Assembly (NCBI RefSeq): GCF_030397665.1
Contig: NZ_JAPUBT010000001.1
Coordinates: forward strand, 1,630,781-1,694,780
Reading direction: 5' to 3'
Length of the DNA: 64,000 nt
Origin: Janthinobacterium sp. SUN073
GTDB lineage: Bacteria > Pseudomonadota > Gammaproteobacteria > Burkholderiales > Burkholderiaceae_D
In this document: positions 24,779 to 34,376 of the stretch, in pieces
Numbering within the stretch: the first letter of the stretch is position 1
Layout of the letters: each line of letters opens with the position of its first letter
Program-made: the position numbers and the translations under genes
Notes under the pieces: model-generated
Database searches by the model: none
What the model saw: only the letters and a program-made list of their open reading frames with translations
What the model was told of the DNA's origin: nothing

Positions 24779-27028
24779 TTAACGGAGTGGCTGGCTCAGT
24801 GTCTGGTAACCAGGGATGGTTTTGGTAAATGTTTCCAGCCCATTCGTGCCCAGACCCAAGCCATTCGACAGCCCAGTCAGTTCCAACTGGAAGAAAATCG
24901 GCGTCGAGGCCTTGTTGGCCGAAGTCACGAAACGCTGCGCCCCCATGCGGAACACCCAGCAGTCGCCCTTGTATTCCAGGCCGACCAGGCTTTCCAGCAT
25001 GCGCCGGTCCAGCAGGGAGTAACTGATGCGTCCCACGCCATACAAGCGGTCCGTCAATGGCCATTGCGTCGACACTTCCGCATTGCGTATGCTGCCACGC
25101 TGAAAACGGTTACTAAAGTTCAATACTTTCTTGGCACCTGGCTGATATTGCAAGGTGTACGTCGAGCTCATCAACTGGCGATCGCTGGGATTGTACTGCA
25201 CCAGGCTATCGACGGTCCAAGTCTCCGACACGCGGCCCGTTGCTGCCAGCAGGATATCCGAACGTGACTGGTTGACGGGCGTGGTCGAATTGAGCTGCAC
25301 ACGCTGGTCGGCAAAGTAGAAACGCTGGCCGAAGGTCAGGCGCATGCGCTCCGTGCCGTCCGACTGCAAGAAGCGCGAAACGACAGCGGCCGTGACCTGG
25401 TTGGCATCAGCGATACGGTCGCTGCCAACAAAACGGTTTTCCGTGAAGATCTGCGTCAGATTGAACGTGCCGGCGGCCGTATCGAAATTCGGGAACTGCG
25501 ATTGGTCGCGGTACGGCGTATAGACGTAGAACAGGCGCGGCTCCAGGGTTTGCGTACCGCCCTTGGCGCCAAACAGATTCGAGTCGCGTTCGAACACCAG
25601 GCCGCTGTCGACCGAAAAGGTGGGCACGGCGCGCGTAAATGACGTGTCCGGAAACAGTGCCTTGGTCCTGGCATCGTTGTCGAGCTGATACGCGCTGGCA
25701 TTGAGCATCAGCTTGGGCGTGATGAAGTAGCCAGGGCGCACGATGGGGAAACTCACTTGCGGCACAGCCACGAGGCGCGACCCTTGCACCAGAGTCGGGT
25801 GCGCGAAGCGCGTCGCTTCCGCGTCGAAGGTCCAGTCGAAACCGCCCCAGACATCATATTTATCAGCGTGAAAGTTTACCGCCGGCAAACGGTCATACGG
25901 CCGCGACACAGTCAGACTGGGATCTTTGGCGGCATCGGGGTCTTGCAGCACCTGATAGTTCTGCACGCGCGCCGTCAGGCTCCAGTCCTCGGTGCGGTAA
26001 TCGGTGCGCAATTCGCGCAGCAACTGGCGCTCGGTGGCGGAGGCGACGTTTTTCGAAAAATCGTTCGGGTAATTATTGTCCGATGCGTCGCTCAGATCCC
26101 AGCTGTACGTCCAGTCCTTGGCCAGCGCCTGCTCGTGCTTGGACTTGAGCATGTAGCGGTTGGTCTTGGTTTGCTTGTCATTTGGCAAGAACTCAACCGA
26201 CGTTTCGCCGCGGTACAAACCGGCATCCGTCTCACCCATGTAGCGGCCCGTCGCACCGAGCTGAATGCCGCGCCGCTGGATATAGCGCGGGAACAGCGTC
26301 AGGTCGCGGTTCGGCGCGATGTTCAGGTAATACGGCATCAGCAGCTCGAAACCGTTCTTCGAGGCAAAGCCCGGCGTGGGCGCCAGCCAGCCCGAGCGGC
26401 GCGCGCCCGACAGCGAAAACGAGATGCCCGGCGTGCCCAGGATCGGCACGTCCTTGAAATAGATGATGGTCTTGCTGCCCGTACCCACGTCGCGGCCCGT
26501 ATCGAGGTTCAAGGTGCTCGATTTCAGGTACCAGTCCGGATTCGGCCCTTCGCAGGTACTGTACGTACCTTCGATGACATTGGCTTCGTCGGGGTTGATG
26601 AAGTCGACGCGCTCGGCCTTGCCCCGGCCGCCGCCCACTTCGAAGCGGTACGTCGGGTTGAGCAGGAAACCCTTGCCGGTCTCCATGTTCAGCTTCAGGA
26701 CGTCACCCGTGTAGTAATCGCCGAAACGCCACATCTTGATATGGCCCTCGGCCTCGAACTGATCTTCAACTTGTTTGTAACAAGCTGTATCGGCCGTCAT
26801 TTTTGTGGTTTTTCCGCGCTCAATCACGACATTTTTATCGAGATTGATCTCCCTTTCGGGTCGTCCGTTCATGCTGTTCGCCGTCATGACGGTGGGCGCG
26901 TCGGGATCTTCCACATGAACCGGACGCGGTGCTTTCTGGGCGTGAACAGGCACCGTCGTGGCGGCGACGAGCGCGCTGATGGCGAAAGCCCAGCGCTGCG
27001 AAGGGGGGGAGGCCGAAAACCAGCTCAT
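24779..27028 (-). CDS. lptD: LPS-assembly outer membrane protein LptD
   Basis: 749 aa with a signal peptide ending VPVHAQ. LptD is the beta-barrel that inserts lipopolysaccharide into the outer leaflet together with LptE. The N-terminal LptA-like jellyroll (about 45-170) includes NVVIERGKTTKMTADTACYK. The C-terminal barrel starts about residue 190. Cys residues in TACYK, STCEG and KGDCWVF are candidates for the inter-domain disulfides. It heads the lptD-surA-pdxA-rsmA cluster and is divergent from amgK. Confidence 0.96.
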   Translation of the reverse strand: MSWFSASPPSQRWAFAISALVAATTVPVHAQKAPRPVHVEDPDAPTVMTANSMNGRPEREINLDKNVVIERGKTTKMTADTACYKQVEDQFEAEGHIKMWRFGDYYTGDVLKLNMETGKGFLLNPTYRFEVGGGRGKAERVDFINPDEANVIEGTYSTCEGPNPDWYLKSSTLNLDTGRDVGTGSKTIIYFKDVPILGTPGISFSLSGARRSGWLAPTPGFASKNGFELLMPYYLNIAPNRDLTLFPRYIQRRGIQLGATGRYMGETDAGLYRGETSVEFLPNDKQTKTNRYMLKSKHEQALAKDWTYSWDLSDASDNNYPNDFSKNVASATERQLLRELRTDYRTEDWSLTARVQNYQVLQDPDAAKDPSLTVSRPYDRLPAVNFHADKYDVWGGFDWTFDAEATRFAHPTLVQGSRLVAVPQVSFPIVRPGYFITPKLMLNASAYQLDNDARTKALFPDTSFTRAVPTFSVDSGLVFERDSNLFGAKGGTQTLEPRLFYVYTPYRDQSQFPNFDTAAGTFNLTQIFTENRFVGSDRIADANQVTAAVVSRFLQSDGTERMRLTFGQRFYFADQRVQLNSTTPVNQSRSDILLAATGRVSETWTVDSLVQYNPSDRQLMSSTYTLQYQPGAKKVLNFSNRFQRGSIRNAEVSTQWPLTDRLYGVGRISYSLLDRRMLESLVGLEYKGDCWVFRMGAQRFVTSANKASTPIFFQLELTGLSNGLGLGTNGLETFTKTIPGYQTLSQPLR

Positions 27029-27127
27029 GAATTGGAAGGGGCAAGCACCATTGAGAGGCGATTTTTTGATTTGAATCCCTTATTATATGGGAATCTGCAT
27101 CATCAACCCGATTCCACAGGCCGCTTA

Positions 27128-28195
27128 ATGTCATTCTCTTCCAATTCCTCCACCGCGCCGGCCCAGGCCGACGCTCGCCTGACCCTGTTGAAAGCCTGGT
27201 TGACCTCGCTTAACCTCGTCGCGCCCGATTCCGCCCGCCCCGCTTCCAGCGATGCCAGCTTCCGCCGCTACTACCGTCTCGATATGCTGCCAGGCAATAC
27301 AACATTGCCAGGAAGTACACTGATTGCCATGGATGCGCCGCCCGAGCGCGAAAACGTGCCCGCCTTTGTCAAGGTGGCCGGCTTGCTGAAAGGTGCTGGC
27401 GTGTCCGTGCCCGAGATCATCGCGCAAGACCTGGACAACGGCTTCCTGCTGCTCTCCGACCTGGGCACGACCACCTACCTCGATGCATTGAACCACGACA
27501 ATGCCAGCGTGCTGTACGCCGAAGCGCTGGAATCCTTGATGAAAATCCAGCTGGCCAGCCAGCCGGACGTCTTGCCCGAGTTCGACCGCGCCTTCATCCT
27601 GCGCGAAATGAATCTGTTCCCGGAATGGTTCATCGGCAAGCATCTGGGCGCCACCTTGACGGATGTGCAACAAACCCAGCTGGACAAGGTCTTCGAAGCC
27701 ATTACGGCAAATATTTTATCGCAACAACAAGTATTCATGCACCGCGACTACCATTCGCGCAATTTGATGCACATCAACGATGGCTCCATCCCGAATCCCG
27801 GCATCCTCGATTTCCAGGACGCCGTTTTCGGCCCCGTCACCTATGACATCGCCTCGCTGCTGCGCGACGCCTACATCCAGTGGGATGAAGAACTGGTGCT
27901 CGACTGGGTAATCCGCTACTGGCAGCGCGCCAAGCAGTTGGGCTTGCCAGTCAATCCCGACATCGACGCCTTCTACCGCGATTTCGAATTCACGGCCCTG
28001 CAACGCCACCTGAAAATCCTGGGCCTGTTCTCGCGCCTGAATTACCGCGACGGCAAGGATCTGTACATGGGCGACCTGCCAACCGTGCTCGACTATGTGC
28101 GCAAGACCGCCAACCGCTATACGGAACTCAAGCCGCTGGTGCGTTTGCTCGATGCGCTCGAAAATAAAACGCCCCAGGTCGGTTATACCTTCTAG
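27128..28195 (+). CDS. amgK: N-acetylmuramate/N-acetylglucosamine kinase AmgK
   Basis: 355 aa from ATG 27128. Aminoglycoside-phosphotransferase fold. Phosphorylates the anomeric position of MurNAc or GlcNAc in the peptidoglycan recycling route that bypasses de novo UDP-MurNAc synthesis. The kinase catalytic loop is MHRDYHSRNLMHIND (about 204-218) and the metal-binding motif is LDFQDAVFGPVTYDIASLL (about 229-247). It is followed by murU and sits opposite lptD, as in Pseudomonas. Confidence 0.92.
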   Translation: MSFSSNSSTAPAQADARLTLLKAWLTSLNLVAPDSARPASSDASFRRYYRLDMLPGNTTLPGSTLIAMDAPPERENVPAFVKVAGLLKGAGVSVPEIIAQDLDNGFLLLSDLGTTTYLDALNHDNASVLYAEALESLMKIQLASQPDVLPEFDRAFILREMNLFPEWFIGKHLGATLTDVQQTQLDKVFEAITANILSQQQVFMHRDYHSRNLMHINDGSIPNPGILDFQDAVFGPVTYDIASLLRDAYIQWDEELVLDWVIRYWQRAKQLGLPVNPDIDAFYRDFEFTALQRHLKILGLFSRLNYRDGKDLYMGDLPTVLDYVRKTANRYTELKPLVRLLDALENKTPQVGYTF

Positions 28196-28257
28196 GCACT
28201 TTCCCGCTGCGCGGCCTGTCCGCGCAGCCGACTTACCGATACTGAAAACGACTACCC

Positions 28258-28986
28258 ATGAAAGCCATGATCTTTGCCGCAGGCCGCGGTGAACGGATGC
28301 GTCCGCTTACCGATACCTGTCCCAAACCGCTGCTGAAAGTGCGCGGCCGCCCGCTGATCGTCTGGCATGTACTGAACCTGGTGCGCGCCGGCATCACGGA
28401 CATCGTCATTAACCATTCCCACCTGGGCCACCAGATCGAGGAAACCCTGGGCGATGGCAGCGCGTATGGCGCGCGCATCGCGTATTCGCCGGAAAGCACG
28501 CCGCTGGAAACGGCGGGCGGCATCGCCCAGGCGCGCCACTTGCTGGGCGAGGAACCATTTCTCGCCATTTCCGGCGACATCTATTGCCCGTATTTCGACT
28601 TCAAGCAGGTACTCGACGTGCTGGCCGACAAAGATGTGCTGGGCACGCCGTACCCCGCCGACCAGCGCGACATCGCCTGGACTTACCTGGTGCCCAATCC
28701 CGACTTCCATCCACAGGGCGACTTCGGCCTGACCTTGTTCGCGATCAACAATACGGACGACACCAAGTGGACTTTCGCCAATATCGGCGTGTACCGTCCC
28801 GAGATGTTCGACGGCATCACGCCGGGCAGCCACGCCAGACTGGGCGACCTGCTGCGCAGCTATGCGGACCAGGGCCGCGTGGGCGGCGAAGTCTATCCGG
28901 GCGAGTGGACGAATGTGGGCACCCCACAGCAGCTCGACGCGCTCAACGGCGTCGCCAGCGCAAGCACCAAGGCGCCCGCGGCATGA
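28258..28986 (+). CDS. murU: N-acetylmuramate alpha-1-phosphate uridylyltransferase
   Basis: 242 aa. Makes UDP-MurNAc from UTP and MurNAc-1-phosphate, the product of AmgK. It starts with the nucleotidyltransferase signature MIFAAGRGERMRPLTDTCPK and carries ETAGGIAQA and FANIGVYRPEMF typical of sugar nucleotidyltransferases. Its stop codon overlaps the start of pepP by 4 bp (ATGA). Confidence 0.93.
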   Translation: MKAMIFAAGRGERMRPLTDTCPKPLLKVRGRPLIVWHVLNLVRAGITDIVINHSHLGHQIEETLGDGSAYGARIAYSPESTPLETAGGIAQARHLLGEEPFLAISGDIYCPYFDFKQVLDVLADKDVLGTPYPADQRDIAWTYLVPNPDFHPQGDFGLTLFAINNTDDTKWTFANIGVYRPEMFDGITPGSHARLGDLLRSYADQGRVGGEVYPGEWTNVGTPQQLDALNGVASASTKAPAA

Positions 28987-30308
28987 TGGCCAATTACGCG
29001 GCACGGCGCGCGGCGCTGCTGGCGCAGATGCTGCCCGGTAGCGTGGCTATCCTCGCCACGGCGCCCGAAGTGCCGCGCAACAGCGATTGCGATTATCCGT
29101 ATCGCCACGACAGCTATTTTTACTACCTCAGCGGCTTTACGGAACCCGACAGCGCCGTGGCGCTGGTGGCCGCCAGCGCCACGGCGCCCGCGCGCGCCAT
29201 CCTGTTTTGCCGCGCCAAGAACACCGAGCGCGAAATCTGGGAAGGTTTCCGCCATGGCCCCGAGGCGGCCCGCGCCAGCTTCGGTTTTGACGGCGCCTTC
29301 CCCATCGAGGAATTCGACGTGGAAATGACGCGCCTGCTGGCCGACGCTCCCGCCATATACTATGCGCTGGGCGGCAGCCTCGATGCACAGGTCAAGGTCT
29401 GGCTGCACAGTGTGCGCAAGAAGGCGCGCAGCGGCGTCACGGCGCCCGCCATGGCCATTGAGCTCAACGGCATGCTCGACGCCATGCGCCTGCTGAAAGA
29501 CACGCAGGAACAGCAGCTGATGCGCCGCGCGGCCGCCATTTCCAGCGCGGCCCACGTGCGCGCCATGCGCGCCACGCGGCCCGGCATGCACGAATACGCG
29601 CTGGAAGCGGAACTGCTGTACGAATTTCGCCGCAGCGGCGCGCAGTTCCCCGCGTATTCCTCCATCGTGGCCGGCGGCGACAACGCCTGCATCCTGCATT
29701 ACAGCGCCAACAACGCGGTATTAAAAGACGGCGACCTGGTATTGATCGACGCCGGCTGCGAACTCGATGGCTACGCCTCCGACATCACGCGCACGTATCC
29801 TGTCAACGGCCGCTTCAGCGGCCCGCAGCGGGCGCTGTATGAACTGGTGCTGGCCGCGCAACAAGCGTCGCTGGATATGCTGCGCCCCGGCTTGCCGCAC
29901 AGCGCCATCCACGAGGCGGCCGTGCAGGTGCTGGCGCAGGGCATGCTGGATTTGAACTTGCTGGACCGGCAAAAAAGCGGCAGCGCGCAGGACGTCGTCG
30001 CCGACAAGGCCTATATGCCCTTCTACATGCACGGCACCAGCCACTGGCTGGGCATGGACGTGCACGACGTGGGCGCCTACCGCGACACGGGCGCGCCCGG
30101 CAAGCCGTGGCGCGCTTTGGCACCGGGCATGGTGCTGACGGTGGAGCCGGGCATCTATGTGCGCCCCGGCGCGGGTGTGCCGGAGCAGTTCTGGCATACC
30201 GGCATCCGCATCGAAGACGATGTGCTGGTCACGCCGCAAGGCCATGAAGTCTTCAGCACGGCGCCCAAGAGCGTCGCTGAAATCGAACAACTGATGTCAC
30301 AGGATTAA
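28983..30308 (+). CDS. pepP: Xaa-Pro aminopeptidase
   Basis: 441 aa from ATG 28983, overlapping murU by 4 bp. Dinuclear Mn peptidase that removes N-terminal residues before proline. The AMP_N domain (about 1-130) contains FYYLSGFTEPDSAVAL. The pita-bread domain carries metal ligands in LIDAGCELDGYASDITRTYP (two Asp), GTSHWLGMDVHDVG (His), VEPGIYV (Glu) and GIRIEDDVLVT (Glu). Followed 10 bp later by a UbiH-type gene, a common pairing in proteobacteria. Confidence 0.95.
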   Translation: MMANYAARRAALLAQMLPGSVAILATAPEVPRNSDCDYPYRHDSYFYYLSGFTEPDSAVALVAASATAPARAILFCRAKNTEREIWEGFRHGPEAARASFGFDGAFPIEEFDVEMTRLLADAPAIYYALGGSLDAQVKVWLHSVRKKARSGVTAPAMAIELNGMLDAMRLLKDTQEQQLMRRAAAISSAAHVRAMRATRPGMHEYALEAELLYEFRRSGAQFPAYSSIVAGGDNACILHYSANNAVLKDGDLVLIDAGCELDGYASDITRTYPVNGRFSGPQRALYELVLAAQQASLDMLRPGLPHSAIHEAAVQVLAQGMLDLNLLDRQKSGSAQDVVADKAYMPFYMHGTSHWLGMDVHDVGAYRDTGAPGKPWRALAPGMVLTVEPGIYVRPGAGVPEQFWHTGIRIEDDVLVTPQGHEVFSTAPKSVAEIEQLMSQD

Positions 30309-30317
30309 CGCCGCCGC

Positions 30318-31460
30318 ATGCATACACCGTCCACTTTCGATCTCGCCATCTGCGGCGCCGGCCCCGTCGGCATGGCGCTGGCCGCCCTGCTGGTGCAGCG
30401 GGGCAGCCGCGCCGCCGGCATCGCCCTGCTCGACGCCAAATCCATCGAGCAAGCCAGGCGCGACCCGCGCACCATCGCCCTGTCGCACGGCAGCCGCCAG
30501 ATACTCGAGGAAGCGGGCGCCTGGCCCGTCGAGGCGACGCCTATCCACCAGATCCACGTGTCGCGCCGCGGCCAGTTCGGGCGCAGCCTGATGGACCGCA
30601 GCGAGCATGGCGTCGAGGCGCTCGGTTACGTGGCGCGTTACGGCGCCGTCGTCAGCGCGCTGGCCGATGTATGCGAGCGCCTGGGCGTGGCCAGCTTGCG
30701 CCCGGCCCTGGTCACCGGCAGTGCGGAAGATGCCGACGGCGTCAGCGTGCAGATCGAACAGGCGGGCGCCGCGTCGAGCTTGCGCGCCAGCCTGCTGGTG
30801 CAGGCCGAGGGCGGCCTGTTCGGCCAGCAGCCGGAGCGCGCCGTCAGCCGCGACTATGGCCAAAGCGCCATCATCGCCCATGTGCGCACGAGTGCCCCCA
30901 TCGCTCACCGCGCGTATGAGCGCTTCACCGACGGAGGCCCGCTGGCCCTGCTGCCGCAGGACGATGGCTACGCGCTGGTGTGGTGCGTGCCGCCCACGCG
31001 CGCCGAACAGTTGCTGGCCCTGGACGACTCTACCTTTCTGGCGCGCCTGGGCGCCGCCTTCGGCAGCCGCCTGGGACGCTTTACCCACACGACGGCGCGC
31101 CTGGCCTATCCGCTGGGCCTGAACGCGCAGGCGGGCGGCACGGCGCGCACGGTCGCCATCGGCAATGCGGCGCAAACCCTGCACCCGGTGGCGGGGCAAG
31201 GCCTGAACCTGGGCTTGCGCGACGCCGCCGTGCTGGCCCGCGTGCTGGCGCAGGACAGCAGCCCGGCCTGCCTGGAACGCTATGCGCAATTGCGCCAGGC
31301 CGACCGGGGACTGACCGTGCGCGTCACCGACACCATGGCGCGCATCTTCACGGGCAGCGCCCCTGCGCAAGGCTTGCTGGGACTGTCGCTGGGTTTGCTC
31401 GATGCCTTCAGCCCGGCGCGCAAAAGTCTGGCGGAACTGATGATGTACGGCCGCCGCTGA
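30318..31460 (+). CDS. UbiH/VisC-family FAD monooxygenase
   Basis: 380 aa. Probably hydroxylates an aromatic intermediate in ubiquinone synthesis. FAD-binding GAGPVGMALA near the N-terminus, the family signature DPRTIALSHGSRQILE (about 51-66), and the second FAD motif NAAQTLHPVAGQGLNLGLRD (about 276-295) are present. UbiH, UbiF and UbiI are close paralogues, and sequence alone does not decide which ring position is used; pairing with pepP favours UbiH. Confidence 0.88.
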   Translation: MHTPSTFDLAICGAGPVGMALAALLVQRGSRAAGIALLDAKSIEQARRDPRTIALSHGSRQILEEAGAWPVEATPIHQIHVSRRGQFGRSLMDRSEHGVEALGYVARYGAVVSALADVCERLGVASLRPALVTGSAEDADGVSVQIEQAGAASSLRASLLVQAEGGLFGQQPERAVSRDYGQSAIIAHVRTSAPIAHRAYERFTDGGPLALLPQDDGYALVWCVPPTRAEQLLALDDSTFLARLGAAFGSRLGRFTHTTARLAYPLGLNAQAGGTARTVAIGNAAQTLHPVAGQGLNLGLRDAAVLARVLAQDSSPACLERYAQLRQADRGLTVRVTDTMARIFTGSAPAQGLLGLSLGLLDAFSPARKSLAELMMYGRR

Positions 31461-31575
31461 ATCTTGGCAATAAAGAAAGAGCACGGGCGAAAAAGAAACA
31501 GGCTAGATATCCGGCATGGAGTAAACGGCCCGCGGATGCGACAATGGCTGTCACCTGGCTTTCGGCGACCGTTCC

Positions 31576-32529
31576 ATGACAGATGCATTGCCCGCAGCAC
31601 CGCCTGCCGCTCTTCCCGAAGTACTTTTTTTCCGCCTGCTGGAAGATGCCCTCGACGCCGTCATCATCATCGACGAGCAGTGCCGCATCCGCTATATCAA
31701 TGGCGCCATGCAGGCGCTGTCGGGCTATGCCAGCGGAGAATTGCTGGGCCAGACCCTGAACGGCCTGCTGCCCGACGCCGTCGGCGCGCAGCACGACAAC
31801 CTCGTGATCAGCTACATCCGCAGCTCACGCAGCTCCAGCGTGTTGGGCAAGATACGCGAATTCGCCATTCGCCACCGCGACACGCAAATGATCCCCATCG
31901 AAATGAAGGCGCTGGACCTGGGCGTGGTCGACGGCGTGCGCTATTTCGGCGCCTTTTTGCTCGATGTGCGCGAACGGCGCGAACTGGCGGCAAAAAACGC
32001 CAGCCTGCTGGCGCAGCTGGAACAGCAGGCGCTGTACGATGCGCTGACGTCGCTGCCCAACCGGCGCGCCTATGAAGCGCAGGCCGAGCAGGCGATGGCA
32101 CGCGCGGCGCGCAGCGGCGCCGCCCTGAGCGTGGGCGTGGCCGACCTCGACCACTTTAAAAAGATCAACGACCGCTACGGCCATGCCGTGGGCGACGCCG
32201 TGCTGCGCACGGTGGCGCAGGCGCTGCGCGACACGGGACGCATCACCGACGTGGCGGCGCGCCTCGGTGGCGAGGAGTTCGGCCTGCTCTTCCCGGACGC
32301 CAGCCTGCAGCAGGCACACCAGGTGGCCGAACGCATCCGCGCGGCCGTGGCAGCGGCGGTCACCGTGCTGCCCGACGGCGCCCCGTTGCACGTCACCATC
32401 AGCATCGGCGTGGCGTCGCTGGTGCAAGGCGCCAGCCTGGACGCGGCCATATCGGATGCCGACAAGGCCCTGTACGCGGCCAAGCATCAGGGCCGCAATA
32501 AAGTCGTCGCGGCAGCGGCCGGCCAATAA
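31576..32529 (+). CDS. PAS-GGDEF diguanylate cyclase
   Basis: 317 aa, no membrane segment. A PAS sensor domain (about 18-135: DALDAVIIIDEQCRIRYING) is joined by a short helix to a GGDEF domain (about 150-315). The active-site loop reads RLGGEEFGLLFP, so catalysis is expected, and the inhibitory I-site RITD lies five residues before it. It would make the second messenger c-di-GMP in response to a small ligand or redox signal bound by PAS. No adjacent effector gene is visible. Confidence 0.93.
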   Translation: MTDALPAAPPAALPEVLFFRLLEDALDAVIIIDEQCRIRYINGAMQALSGYASGELLGQTLNGLLPDAVGAQHDNLVISYIRSSRSSSVLGKIREFAIRHRDTQMIPIEMKALDLGVVDGVRYFGAFLLDVRERRELAAKNASLLAQLEQQALYDALTSLPNRRAYEAQAEQAMARAARSGAALSVGVADLDHFKKINDRYGHAVGDAVLRTVAQALRDTGRITDVAARLGGEEFGLLFPDASLQQAHQVAERIRAAVAAAVTVLPDGAPLHVTISIGVASLVQGASLDAAISDADKALYAAKHQGRNKVVAAAAGQ

Positions 32530-32554
32530 AAACGGCCCGCGCAAGGCGGGCCGT
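32525..32554 (-). terminator. Terminator for pntB
   Basis: ACGGCCCGC (32532-32540) and GCGGGCCGT (32546-32554) form a perfect 9-bp stem. On the minus strand it is followed by a run of five T and then ATT. It lies 21 bp after the pntB stop and begins inside the end of the diguanylate cyclase gene. Confidence 0.8.
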
Positions 32555-32574
32555 CCGGTCGCTGCAAGCGGCAT

Positions 32575-34041
32575 TTATTCGATAGCTTTCAGCATATCCT
32601 CGATCACCTTCTTGGCGTCGCCAAACACCATCATCGTGTTCGGCTGGTAGAACAGTTCATTGTCCAGGCCCGCATAGCCGGAAGCCATCGAGCGCTTGTT
32701 GACGATGATGCTCTTGGCCTTGTAGGCTTCCAGGATCGGCATGCCGGCGATCGGCGATGTCGGATCTTTCGCCGCCGGGTTAACGACGTCGTTCGCGCCC
32801 AGCACCAGCACCACGTCCGTCTGGCCGAATTCGCCGTTGATGTCTTCCATCTCGAAGACCTGGTCGTATGGCACTTCCGCCTCGGCCAGCAGTACGTTCA
32901 TGTGGCCCGGCATGCGCCCTGCCACCGGGTGGATCGCATACTTGACGGTGATGCCCTTGTGCGTGAGCTTTTCCACCAGTTCCTTCAACGAGTGCTGCGC
33001 GCGCGCCACGGCCAGGCCGTAGCCGGGCACGATGATGACGGTTTCCGCATTGCTCATGATGAAGGCGGCGTCGTCGGCCGAACCCGATTTCACGGGACGC
33101 TGTTCCTGCGCGCCGGCCACGCCTGCCGCCGGCGCAGCGCCGCCGAAGCCACCGAGGATGACGTTGAAGAACGAGCGGTTCATGGCCTTGCACATGATGT
33201 ACGACAGGATCGCGCCGGAAGAACCGACCAATGACCCCGCGATGATCAGCATCGAGTTATTCAGCGAAAACCCGATGCCGGCCGCGGCCCAGCCGGAGTA
33301 ACTGTTGAGCATCGACACCACCACCGGCATATCGGCACCACCGATGGGAATGATGATCAGCACGCCCAGCGCAAAGGCGATGAGGGTCATGACGATGAAC
33401 GGCGTCCAGGCCGGCTCCACTCCGTCGGCGAAGCAGAACGCCAGGCCCAGGCCGACCATCACCAGCGCCAGCACCAGGTTGAGCATGTGCTGGCCCTTGA
33501 AGCTGACGGGCGCGCCCTGGAACAGGCGGAACTTGTATTTGCCCGACAGCTTGCCGAAGGCGATCACCGAACCGGAGAACGTGATGGCGCCGACAAAGGT
33601 GCCGATGAACAGCTCGAAACGGTTACCGATGGGCAGCGCCTCGCCGTGCTTGGCGATATTGAAGGCCCATGGCTCGGACACCGCCGCCACGGCGATGCAC
33701 ACGGCCGCCAGGCCGATCAGCGAGTGCATGGCCGCCACCAGTTCCGGCATCTTCGTCATTTCCACGGTTTTCGCCAGGTAGGCGCCGATGGCGCCGCCCG
33801 TGACGATACCGATGATGACGAGGGTCAGGCCCATGCCGCCCGTTTGCTGTTCCTTCAGTTTCAGGATCAGCGCCACGGTGGTGACGGCGGCAATCGCCAT
33901 GCCGCTCATGCCGAAGGCATTGCCGCGGCGCGCCGTCGATGGCGACGACAGGCCTTTCAAAGCCTGGATGAAGCACACCGAGGCGATCAGGTACATCATC
34001 GTCACCAGGTTCATGGTGACGAAGCTCATGGCGTGACTCAT
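32575..34041 (-). CDS. pntB: NAD(P) transhydrogenase subunit beta
   Basis: 488 aa. Membrane proton-translocating transhydrogenase subunit carrying the NADP(H) site. About nine membrane helices (to about residue 275) are followed by the NADP-binding domain III with [29 protein letters not shown] and [12 protein letters not shown]. Overlaps the pntAB stop by 4 bp. The enzyme uses the proton gradient to make NADPH from NADH. Confidence 0.96.
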   Translation of the reverse strand: MSHAMSFVTMNLVTMMYLIASVCFIQALKGLSSPSTARRGNAFGMSGMAIAAVTTVALILKLKEQQTGGMGLTLVIIGIVTGGAIGAYLAKTVEMTKMPELVAAMHSLIGLAAVCIAVAAVSEPWAFNIAKHGEALPIGNRFELFIGTFVGAITFSGSVIAFGKLSGKYKFRLFQGAPVSFKGQHMLNLVLALVMVGLGLAFCFADGVEPAWTPFIVMTLIAFALGVLIIIPIGGADMPVVVSMLNSYSGWAAAGIGFSLNNSMLIIAGSLVGSSGAILSYIMCKAMNRSFFNVILGGFGGAAPAAGVAGAQEQRPVKSGSADDAAFIMSNAETVIIVPGYGLAVARAQHSLKELVEKLTHKGITVKYAIHPVAGRMPGHMNVLLAEAEVPYDQVFEMEDINGEFGQTDVVLVLGANDVVNPAAKDPTSPIAGMPILEAYKAKSIIVNKRSMASGYAGLDNELFYQPNTMMVFGDAKKVIEDMLKAIE

Positions 34042-34352
34042 TCTTTGGCTCCTTGCTTGGCCTTCGGTTCTTTTTTGCGGAACATCTCGAGCATGCGCTG
34101 CGTGACGAGGAAGCCGCCAAACACGTTGACGGCGGCCAGCGCCACGGCCAGGGTGCCGGCCACCTGCGCCAGCGGGCCATCGGTCAGGCCGGCCGCCAGC
34201 ATGGCGCCGACGATGATGATGGCGGAAATGGCATTGGTGACGGCCATCAGCGGCGTATGCAGCGCCGGCGTGACAGTCCAGACGACGTGGTAGCCGACAT
34301 AAATGGCCAGCACGAAGATGATCAGGTTGGTGATGGTGTGACTGATTTCCAT
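34038..34352 (-). CDS. pntAB: NAD(P) transhydrogenase subunit alpha, membrane part
   Basis: 104 aa with about three membrane helices. Corresponds to the C-terminal part of single-chain PntA of E. coli. The enzyme therefore has the three-polypeptide layout known from Rhodospirillum rubrum (alpha1, alpha2, beta). Basic, charged C-terminus ([15 protein letters not shown]). Confidence 0.92.
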   Translation of the reverse strand: MEISHTITNLIIFVLAIYVGYHVVWTVTPALHTPLMAVTNAISAIIIVGAMLAAGLTDGPLAQVAGTLAVALAAVNVFGGFLVTQRMLEMFRKKEPKAKQGAKE

Positions 34353-34376
34353 GATGTTGTTCTCTCCGGCGCCGCG

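Noticed and set aside
25757..27127. Long 5' extension of the amgK frame (start 25757)
   Set aside because: Runs antisense through lptD; ATG 27128 gives a full-length family protein.
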